Source: Purshia tridentata
Lineage: Eukaryota > Streptophyta > Magnoliopsida > Rosales > Rosaceae
Assembly (NCBI GenBank): GCA_003254885.1
Contig: QANT01004668.1
Coordinates: 1 to 45,294 of the forward strand
Length of the DNA: 45,294 nt
Reading direction: 5' to 3'
The position numbers were made by a program, and so were the translations under genes. This document shows, in pieces, positions 35,501 through 45,294 of the stretch; position 1 is the first letter of the stretch; each line of letters opens with the position of its first letter. A model generated the notes under the pieces. The model was not told where the DNA came from, searched no databases, and saw only the letters and a list, made by a program, of their open reading frames with translations.

Positions 35501-35936
35501 CTAATTTGCCCTTCACGTCTTGCCACGTATGATTTCTGTCATTACAAAGAAGTACAAAAGAAAGCTGATGATGAACTCCATAGACTTTCATATATGGCAA
35601 GGAAAAGGTACACAATTATATTTGCCATATTAGGTTTCACCATGCTCGGCCTCAAATCTCAGACATATTTGTTGAATCTCAAAAGCCATGAAACGACAAC
35701 GGGATTCTATTGAACTTATCTGCATACAAAATACAGGTGGGACTTACACCATAATTGTCCTCTATTTACTCAATAATGCATCATTGTTCAAAAGAATAGA
35801 GCCAGATGCAATTTTCACAGCAAGTTTCACACTAGGCGCAATCCATTTTGGCAAAACTAGTTTTGCTAATCAACATTGCAGCTCAAAAGTTAATCCAAAT
35901 ACTACAAAATGCACCGGGTAGAGGATTGCTCTGAGA
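32585..35936. other. Long intergenic stretch, no gene seen
   Basis: About 3.3 kb of AT-rich DNA without a supported frame. It has an AT palindrome at 33131-33156 (ATGTATATATATACAT core), a T homopolymer with an N (35367-35398) and a pyrimidine-rich stretch at 35070-35170 followed by purine-rich sequence (35220-35280). I checked for common plant microRNA sequences by eye and saw none. The end nearest 35936 is the likely BRCC36 3' untranslated region. Confidence 0.5.
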
Positions 35937-38900
35937 TTATAATCCTTTTCTGCTCCGACTACCAGGACTTGCTACTTTCCTTGCACTGATAGGTTCAGCT
36001 GGACTAAACAAGTCCCTATGACCCATTGTTGAACTTCCTCGGAGTACAGACGATGAAACTTGACGGGGAGATCCTGAACTTGACTCACTTCCTCTATGCG
36101 CCTCGGACTCCAACTTCTTCACTTCATCAGTGAGCATTGCTAACTGTTTAACAAAGGTGTCCATCCGTAAATATAGTTTGTATGAGGAAGATACTTGTTA
36201 AAATGTTAACAACTAGGAACCAAAAGACAAGAAATTTGGGGTGTCCATCAGCATCACTTGTGCATGGCCAAGGACCAAAGAGATGGAACCCACCATGTCA
36301 GGTCATCAAATACGCCCAGTGTGCAACCCCACTGGGCAAATGAACTTTGCAGAGTAGGTAAAAATGAGTTTGTAATGTGTGGAGTCCCAGATTGAAATTA
36401 TCGAGTGTCTCAACCTCAAGATGAAAGGTTATATCAATCAAATTCCATTAAACTAGGAAAACACTTTTGAGATCAACAAAGCATCCTTACTATCTACAAA
36501 TTGCAGAGTTTTATACCCGAATTTCGTTCTCTCTTAACCGACACTGCAGTGCATTTATGGCAGGACTTAAGCTGCATATGATTCGAGATAAAGTAAGTAT
36601 ACGATTAAAAAATGTAAAATTCAAGGTATAAACAACCAATAGAGAGGTAGGCATTTGATTCTAACCAATATTCAATTAATTTGCACATGGAAGACTGGTA
36701 CATTGATGAGTGATGTATGTAGGTAAGTGGATGCACTTTCCCATCCCTATGGAAAACCAGAGCCATTAGATTCAACAATGATTTGATTAGTATAATGTGA
36801 CAGGAATATCAAAGGATCACCTCATATTTTGCAAGATTGCTTGGTTATATGCCGCTCGCTCCTCTTCATACAGAACTCGTTGCAATTCTGTAAATGACGC
36901 TAAAGGTGAATCGAGCTTAATAAGAGACAAGGTCGGTAAAACATGAAGAGGAACTTCTTTCCTGACATACTCCGCACCACTGCATGTAAATAAATAAATA
37001 AATAAAAATTTTAAAAAGTTCGGGATTTGAACTTCAAAATGGCCTTTTTTGAATCCAGAACAGGATTGGACATTGTTATTCATTAATGGAATATATGCAG
37101 ATGATCTTCTCTTTATTTTATATTTTGGTGGGCCTGACAATGTTGATCTTAAGATCAAAGAAATGTATACGAAACATAAAGAAACAAAACAAGCCCAGAG
37201 GAACCAAAGATTTTTTATATCAAACTGTCCACATTTAAGATTGCACAAACAAGTCCACAGGCTCCCCATAACATGGAAGATCATGTGCTTTGGTGAATCA
37301 TACTTGATTCATTCTTATAAAACAACATAAATACACAGAAAACTTGGATGCCATGATTTTCATATTCAAATTGAAATCTCAACTGCAATTTGATGCATGA
37401 AAACATCCTAATGCTAATAGTTAGTAATAATCATCCATGCGTGACAGAAGAGAGACAAGTAAGTTGTATAGATAAAGGATAACCTTACATCCTTGGTTAA
37501 AAAAAAAAAGGACAACTTACATCAAGAATAAACAATGAGGTGGATTCAGGAATAAAGAGGAAAAGCATTATTCTGTCAGGGAAACAAATAACAAATAAAT
37601 CAAATAACTTTATAACTGAAATGGAGTTATGGCAAGAAGCCACAGATTTATGAACCACTAGAATCTGGGAATTTAGACATTTAAATTTAAAGGAATTTGA
37701 AGTACCGTGGATTAACTCAGGTTTCAAATAGGTAGTATAGCAATGTTGTTAAGTCAACTGCCAGATATAAACCTTAAATGTTTTCAATTTATAATAGGAT
37801 TAGTAAAGTAAATTACTGCTGTTAAAATTCTGATAATATGATAAGGCATACCAGACATAAATCATTACATTGTGCAATAAGACCAGACTTAAATTTTACG
37901 CCAATTTAATTTGTTGTTTGAAAGTTTCATAGCAAAGGTCCTATACTTTTTGTTAAATTATAACACTTTTAAGGAAGGGAATGCAAGAGTAGATATCAGC
38001 AGCTGTAGCACAGGTGAACCAAAGGGGAATGCAACAGCTAGCCCAATTTGCACCAATCACACATAATTTTCATACAATGAAGAATAAAAAAAGATACCAA
38101 GGAATCAAGTACAAACTCATGTATACCTCATATCCAAATTAGAACGGTGCATTGCTTCTTGCATACTCTCTGACATATCCATTGGGTCTATGTCAACAAT
38201 GATGTTGTCTGAAGTCCCAGTGTGGTAGTTTCCTCCAATTCTATCTCTTTCTTGATGGTTTGCATCAGCACTAGCAAAGAAAAGTCCCAAGTCTGAAGAT
38301 CTTCCCCCACCACCCTAAGCAAATCACTCGCAATTTACGCATAGCACAAAGCGACCAGCAAGAAAACAGTATCCTCTTGACAAGCAAATAAGCAACAAGA
38401 AACTGTCATTACTAAAATAGAGGCTCATCAGAATTGAGCTCCTACCCAGTAAGACACATCATGTGCTTTCAGGCACTAACAAAAGCAACCAGGGACACAC
38501 ACTACATAATTAGTAAGCGCACAAATTCACTGTGTACACTTTTTTTTTTCACACAAACTTCCATTACCAAGATGGTCATATAACCTTGTAAACCACATGC
38601 CTGCTTCCATGACACATATGATGATATTTGAGATGTTGACTGAGCCATCGGAAAGAATAGCTGGAACAAGTTTGATCCTTCCAAAACTATGTGATAGTTT
38701 GTACATGTACTCAAGATAATATCTCTTCTATAAATCTTCACAGAAGGACAATTAAAAGCAATTTCTAACAATATCTTACCAGTCAAACTAGACACAAGTC
38801 GAAAAGACTGAGAATGAAAAACACCTCAGGCAAATTATTACCACAACAAAGAGCATGTGATGGGAACAAGACAATGTAGCCTCTATAAACAAAACCTGGC

Positions 38901-41900
38901 TTCATCCACATAAAGAGGCAGCCATATGGATTTTCAGGTCAAACCTAGCTGCTCTTTTGATAAATATTGCTCCTATGAATACTCCAATTCAACACATTGC
39001 CTCATTTTACATTTATGTATGTGCTTAATCCTCTTAATACAGTTAATTACCAAGCCATCTCTCAGTCCATCAAAACAACTTATATTGACATACCAATAAA
39101 AATGGATGAAATTTTGCCACTTTAAACACAAGTTTTGTCAACATGTGAAATTTTGAAACAACAATGGCTTCACCAGATAGATGTGTGTCTGCATAAACAT
39201 ATAAAACCTACATTTTGAATTTAATAAAAGAGGACAGAAACTTCTGAGTTTCATGACACATCAAGATCTCTGTACAATATATTTGCTCAAATTATAATCA
39301 AACATTTATCAAGTGAAACAACAAGTAGCAAGACTAAAGATTTGTAATCATCCATCATGAAAACTAGCCGGTTTTAGAAAATATGCTGCCTGGATCAGTT
39401 AACATGTTTCTTTTTCTTTTCTTCCTTTTTGAACTTTCATCAGAATGGATATAATACCTTTATAGTTCCAGAAGTTTTTGAATCAGCCGAGTCTTGTTCA
39501 GGACTCTCTGCTCTAGTAGAACCGGATCTTGCTGGTGCATTTTCTGAGGTACTTAAAGACGATTCAACTTCTATAATTGCACTTTTATTTACAGGAGATA
39601 ATAAAGGTATAGGTCCTGACATGTGATGCTGTCTCCCATCTGATGATTGAAAGCCAATGACTTGAACTCGTCCAACCTGGAAATACCAAGTATGACTAAA
39701 GAGCATATTGACAAGCAAAATATGTCTAGATCTGCAGGAGGTTCCCCACTACATTACCAATAAGATGCATTTTTTAATCAAACCTTGTTTATATCTTCAC
39801 TAAAGCAGGAAAATATCAGCCCAATGAACCCAGGATCTAGAAGTTGATACATTGCCTGAGTCCGCACGTCTGCACAAAGTAGAAGGCAGCTGTAAATATC
39901 AATTTCCAGCAACTAACTATGACAGCATGTCCAACAAATAACAATTAAATATGATCCAAATTTACGAACGAAATACTTAAAATAGTTTCAGTATATTTTC
40001 ATTGCGTAACAGCATGATGTATGTATGTATTATAGGCCAAATTCATGGGCCACAGAACCACACATATTCAGCTTTTAGATGTTTGACCATCCGATAGTTG
40101 AAAATGAATGTCACATAAAAAAATAAAAAAAAATAGAAAAACCTTTATTGTTTCATTGGAAACATTACCTTGCTGCACAATGCACAAGGCAATTTCTCTA
40201 CTAAACTCTAAAGTCTCCTCCCTCCCTCCCTCTGTGACAATTTTTTCCCTCTCCAAACTCTCCTCTCTTCACCTTCTTCCTCCTTTACTAACTCTTCCTG
40301 CTTAACTCTAGTCTTTATTGTTATTATCCTTCTTTGAAACTGTATATTAAGTTTAATTCGAGAAGAAAATAATAATATTACAACATCAGTCAGTATACTA
40401 GATAATTAGCATTACTATATGCTAGAAAGTTTGAGGTGGATCACATATTTATATATGATCACAAGCAAGGTATATTAGGAACACAATATCCTATAGACAA
40501 ATGTCACAAATTTGTTTAATCAATAATCACCCTCCATGAAAAGAATGGGAGAATTCATTCAAAGTACAACTTTATTGTGTTATATTATGGACAACTTATA
40601 CTGTTTTCATAATTAAATTCCACTAAGTTCAATTCTCTAAAACACTCACGGAAGTAGACTCTTACTGCTGATTATTATAGACATAAAATAAAGCCACTCA
40701 TATCTAAAAACATACAGAGTGTGACAAAAGACAATATCATGGTCTTACATGAGGAATAACTTTTCTAAGATTTCTCTCACTTGCAACTTTACACCTAATT
40801 GTACATCAGTCATTGGAGTTGTTGGATAACCATATAATACACTTTGCACTCTCAAAAAATGAATCTTTTGGAATTATTATTCCGTGAACTATGTTTTCAC
40901 AAAGAAGGCTTCTGAAATATTATCCCCATAATACTGAAACCTTTTTCAAGATTACCAGAATGATTACTAAAATCCATGGGTATCATAAATCCAAGTAATT
41001 TACTAACTAAACATACTCCACATAAAAGGTGACTGATAATCTGTCAATATATTCAGGTTTCCATCAATTTAGTAACTTTTGATACTTGCAATATAAAAAT
41101 TCCACATAATCTTTGTAACGAAGCTCTACTATTGTTATCCCAACCCTCATGACATTCAAGAATGAAACACCATAATGAATAAAATGACAGAAAGCATGGC
41201 AATTAGATAACACTCACCAACATGGGAAGGAAGAACTGTAATATGAGGATGTGAGTGGTACCACCCAATCACTCTAGTTAATCTTCCAGTTGACTGCGTC
41301 ATTCTGTGCTATAGAGTTAATTACACAATACCAACAACAATCCTCAAAAGTGGGAAAAAAAAAAAAATGAGCTAAATAGAAGTGGAGCATGCAAAATATT
41401 ACTACCAAAATTTAAATATCACACCAACTCAGAATACTACAAAATATGAAAATCTACATAAATTCAAAGCCACATCTCATGAGGAAGGATTCATGATTTA
41501 TAATGCCCAACCAAATAGCTTTTTATGTGAATGAATTTCTACCACCACTTTAAAACTCAGGCAGTGAACACTGAATGTTAAAAAAAAAAATTTAATACAA
41601 GAAATATGTACAGCACAAACCTATCATTACACTTTTTGTGACTGGATATTTTATACTATGTAATTAAGCAAGCCAGGGTTTACTTGGGAAGGGATCCAAG
41701 TGATAAAGGTTAAGCACGTCTTTTGTAGAACCTCTTCCCTTCTTTGGCTCATTGCATTTGTATAATGAATTGGTCAGGAGATCATTTCGGAGAAAATTCA
41801 CAGTCAAAAGTGAGCTTATTTTAAAAAATCTATAATTCTCCTCCTTAAAAGCATAGCATCTTTATACTTATACTTGAAGATCATCTACTGTAATGTTTAC

Positions 41901-43650
41901 TACTGGGATCATGAGAAAAATTAGAGCTAGCTTTTCTCGTTCAACATATTTGTCTACTTAGAATAATTAATGATGTCAAGGACCTTTTTAGTTTTTTGTT
42001 TTTTTGTTGGAAATATGCAAAACCATCAAAAGATAAAGATTTCAGAAAGGTAGAACAAGCACTTAAAGCAGCATCAAGGATATGTCAGCCTGAGCTGATG
42101 CAGCAGCCAACTGCTCAGGATTAGTCTCCACGCGGTCCTTCCTCCGATCAGATCGTGTCTGAGGTGATGCTCCCCAAATCAGTGCAGTCGCCCCATTTCC
42201 AGAGTTCTGAAATCCCAACATCTTAATGAGTAAGGTTTATTCACAACGGTGTTCAAGACAAAAATATATAATACTTGTGGAGTCACCCAAATCATTATGC
42301 CAAGGCACTGGGAGTTTTCCACTTAAATCTGCACAATAGGGTCTTAGAGTGCCAGATTGAATGACATAAAAGGGCCTTTTGAAAGGAAATGGATTGTAGA
42401 GTGCACGGGAAACAAAAATCCGGCGGCAACATATTGAAAGAACTCATTATCAAGGAGATAATGGAAGTCAGCAACCAGAAACTTAGGTGTATGTGAAATC
42501 TGTACCTGATCACTCCATCTAACCTAATTCAAAACAACGCCCTATGCTATGCTTCATTCAAAATCTCTAATATGCCCAAGAGCAGGCCAAGCACATTATG
42601 TGCAGGAATAGATGAATTAGCATACTGATTTGCTAGAAAAGTTGGGCTGGGTGTTCCTTAGTTCTGTATGCATGTTCTAACGTTTGTCATGGCATGAAGA
42701 GGCTTTTCCGAATAGAGTCCATGGAGCAATTTAACAATGTAGCTAAGGTTTCCAATTTCATCAAGGTTTAGAAAAGATTCTAGCTGAATGGGAAATAAAA
42801 TAATAACCAAGTGAATAATAGTCATTACAGAAGAAAACATAACAACGTTGCTAAAGCAGAGTATTCAAAAAACAAGTTCAAGTATGAAATCTCCATACAA
42901 ATTGCATTTAGCAAAATTATGTACTTAATTCTTTAAAAAATCCAAAGTAAATTTATTAAAGTACAATTGAAGTACAGAAAAACCTGAGAACTAGTCTAGA
43001 ATAAAAGAAACAGAAAGCATTGAGCATTGTGCATTGAGCATCGAGCATTATAATTTAATATAAGCCAAATTCGATACCCAAACTGACATATAAGTCAAAG
43101 AAAATACAACTATGCTTAGAAAACTAAACTTTTCAAACTACATTACAGTTAAGTTCTTTGGAAAATGAAAATTAAACAAAGAAAAAAAGCAAAATTAGCA
43201 GAACCACATTGCTCATTTACAAAATTCACAGAAAACGCATGTGAAAACAATACAAGTATAACCAGTACAAGAAAAAAAAATGATTTCAACAACAATTCCC
43301 AGTAGTAGCCCAATTTCACACAATCCCAGAATAAAAATCCAATAAATGAGTGAAATTTGAATAAACCCACTTCATGAAACAACGCAAAAATCCAAACAAT
43401 TCAAGCTCTACATTCACTACAAGCATCAAAACCATCAGGCAATTTCAACACCCAAACAGATAAAAACAGAAACCTAATACATGCACACAGAACTAGAAGC
43501 TAAAGAAATTGAAAGATGGGAAATGGGGGGAGAGTGGACCTCAATATCACCAAGCAAGAGGCCCATGATCTCCTCGGTCTCGGTGGACAGTGCATGAGTG
43601 AGACATGTCAACCACACGTCCTCAGACATCTTCACACACGTTAAAGACAT
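35937..43650 (-). CDS. BRCC36: K63-specific deubiquitinase BRCC36 (JAMM/MPN+)
   Basis: Nine exons on the minus strand: 43540-43650, 42084-42206, 41218-41305, 39784-39869, 39458-39676, 38127-38314, 36821-36979, 36517-36571, 35937-36143, giving 411 aa. The MPN+ metalloprotease domain is complete. The catalytic Glu is about residue 27 (TEEIMGLLLGD), and the zinc motif H-x-H-x7-S-x2-D is YHSHPHITVLPSHVD with H95, H97, S105 and D108. The Asp codon is split by an intron. The enzyme cleaves Lys63-linked ubiquitin chains. In animals it works in BRCA1-A and BRISC with Abraxas, and in Arabidopsis BRCC36A acts in homologous recombination. The C-terminal half has a low-complexity segment and a coiled-coil-like part (LQRVLYEEERAAYNQAI, LTDEVKKLESEA). 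The start is the ATG at 43650; an upstream in-frame codon is GTG. Intron 2 is AT-AC. Confidence 0.94.
41306..42083 (-). other. U12-type AT-AC intron of BRCC36
   Basis: The donor is GCTGAC/ATATCCTT, identical to the U12 5' splice consensus. The acceptor is TATAGCAC/AGAATGACG. A TTAAC branch-site core (GTAATTAAC) has its presumed branch A 11 nt before the acceptor, within the usual 10-16 nt U12 window. Splicing here preserves phase and restores the conserved AQAD/RMT junction of BRCC36. No GT-AG alternative does so. Confidence 0.88.
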
Positions 43651-45294
43651 CTTTCTCACTCTAAAAATTGTGGGTTTCCCCCTCTACTGTCTGCTGGGTC
43701 TATAATAAGAACAAGGAGAAGGAAAAGTGAAAGAGAGAAATTTGGTTCCTAAATATTTTCCAGGTTCCAAGTACTCTGTTAAGGGCTCTGGCTCTCTACT
43801 AGACGAACTAGAAGATCCCTGGCTCTTTCTTGGGCAGTGATCTAGTACGGTCCGTTCTGCGTGTTACAATGTGGATCTCAATTCTCAGTCTAGCCCGGAC
43901 TTTGTGATGATTTCATCTTAACGAGTCTTTGTTGTACTTGCGGTGACGTCGTTTTGTGATCTGACTTGGATTCTATTATTACTATTTATTTTTTTACTTG
44001 TTGGTTGGGTAGGTGGCTAACTGGCTCTGGCGTAAAAGTGATTGCTTCCACATCACTTACTTTTTTTAGACCGAATGTATTTGATACCCTATTAAGGGGG
44101 CAGAACTGTTTATATATAAAATTTATTTCTTTAATTTATTTGATAATAACTATATAATTAATTGGTTTTTAATTGAGTTAACTTTTTACATAAATGATAT
44201 GTAATAAGTAATTTATAAAATGAACGATTATAATTTTAAGCTTGTATTGCCGAACAAGTATTTTGAGAATAGTGTGACTTACAAGTTACACCAAGCATTA
44301 CTCTCAATTATTAATTAAAAAATTAGGCATGACAATAGAGCGAGGCAGGATAGGGTTTGCTAATACCATTTCTACCTTGTTGGTTATGTCGAAAGTATAT
44401 GAGGCCCTAATTATATATTTTTTTAAAATCTTTTTTATTTACCTAATTAATATAAATACTTAATATAGTAATATAGTGTATCGATAAAATATACTAATAC
44501 ACATCATAATATATTACAAAAATATATTTTTTGCCATGTACCTTAAATATTTTAAAGGAATAAACAAAGCAAAACGAGGTGGGAATGTGGTATATACCTA
44601 CAAAGATTGGTGGAACGGAAGAATTAATTTTGTCATGTCTTAATGAGTTGCACAAATTGATATCACAACTGATGAGATAATGAGTTGTTAACATCTCAAC
44701 TCCTTAATAACCCAACCTACATTAATAATTAGCTAGACTCGAACACTTAATTTTGTGTGGATGTTAACGAGTTATGTTGAATTTTGCCACTTAAAAATGG
44801 ACAAATCATTTTTGGCCACTTGGACAATTCCATTAAAAGAAAGAAAGCGGTATTGCAAATAACCACCAGTCCACACCAGACTACAAAGTACCAACACCAG
44901 CACAAACAAACTGAAAACACACTTGCGGAAGTTAAACGTACTCACATTCAGTCTACAACTTTATTCTTAAGAGGAAGTATTAAAAACAACCCACATTAGA
45001 GCGACATATCCATTTTTTGGGGGTAAAATATCAATGTCTTTTATGTATATTTCTTCTTGCAAACTATTGCGGTAACTCAATTGGAAGGATCAATCATAGC
45101 ATTTGCCCTTTTCACCCAAGTTCAATCCCCCTAATGTACTCCAACTAAAAATAAAAAAAAGTATATTTTTCCTTATTTTATGTATGCATGGTGTCACTAG
45201 CTCTATATATCCGTCCTATACCATTATATCACCAAAAAGCGCATTATTCATATATCCTTTTGTTGAAGGTTTTTTTTTTTTTTTTTTTTTTTTT
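43651..45294. other. BRCC36 upstream region and right-end intergenic DNA
   Basis: 43651-43900 is less AT-rich and should carry the BRCC36 leader and promoter; no TATA box is clear. Beyond that is AT-rich DNA without a supported gene. A possible SINE lies at 45068-45160, and the window ends in a T homopolymer. Confidence 0.5.
45068..45160 (+). repeat. Possible tRNA-derived SINE or tRNA relic
   Basis: GCGGTAACTCAATTGG resembles a Pol III A box, and AAGTTCAATCCCCC about 50 nt later resembles a B box. An A-rich tail follows (AAAAATAAAAAAAAG). The body does not fold into a proper tRNA cloverleaf, so it is not called as a tRNA gene. Confidence 0.35.

Noticed and set aside
36960..37080. Reverse-strand GTTCAAATCCC with an AAAT repeat in BRCC36 intron 6
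   Set aside because: It resembles a SINE B box and tail, but no A box at the right distance could be found.
1..45294. CRISPR arrays, operons, ribosome-binding sites, rRNA genes, intact tRNA genes
   Set aside because: None is present. The sequence is plant nuclear DNA, and the repeats found are microsatellites or transposons, not regularly spaced arrays.

Overview
This window is nuclear DNA of a flowering plant, almost certainly a woody eudicot. The base composition is AT-rich, the genes have many short exons separated by AT-rich introns, and two products (PAM71 and BADC) are chloroplast proteins. The wording of the CNL resistance-gene remnant and the dirigent proteins resembles Rosaceae (for example Prunus), but that family call is an inference from memory and was not searched.

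Layout. 1-1696: AT-rich intergenic DNA with a 36-nt poly-G run and a duplicated G-box block. 1697-7677 (-): a PAM71/GDT1-type chloroplast cation transporter, 12 exons. 7678-8043: a compact head-to-head promoter. 8044-12755 (+): mitochondrial ubiquinone-biosynthesis monooxygenase COQ6, 10 exons. 13046-14068 (-): a dirigent pseudogene split by a piece of CACTA transposon. 15796-16368 (-): its intact single-exon dirigent paralogue. 16955-17561: a non-autonomous Mutator-like element with 9-bp target duplications. 18760-19211 (+): the 5' stump of a CNL disease-resistance gene. 19212-22386: a defective Copia LTR retrotransposon (minus orientation) with a 284-N assembly gap. 23029-27578 (-): a BADC protein, the non-biotinylated BCCP homologue that restrains plastid acetyl-CoA carboxylase, 9 exons. 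28142-28379: a foldback MITE. 31295-32001 (-): a three-finger RanBP2-type zinc-finger protein. 35937-43650 (-): the K63-specific deubiquitinase BRCC36, 9 exons, with one AT-AC U12-type intron. 43651-45294: non-coding DNA with a possible SINE.

The five multi-exon models were assembled by eye from splice sites. Each sums to a whole number of codons with continuous phase: PAM71 403 aa, COQ6 510 aa, BADC 274 aa, RanBP2 zinc finger 152 aa, BRCC36 411 aa. The genes do not form a pathway or operon. They are independent housekeeping genes separated by a transposon-rich defence-gene patch (dirigent and CNL remnants, 13-22 kb). I found no convincing new biological system. The best leads are the AT-AC intron in BRCC36, the Copia element whose two LTRs have unrelated outer halves, the exactly bounded MULE, the CACTA fragment carrying leader-like sequence inside a dirigent gene, and a 58-nt (GA)n microsatellite that serves as a polypyrimidine tract.
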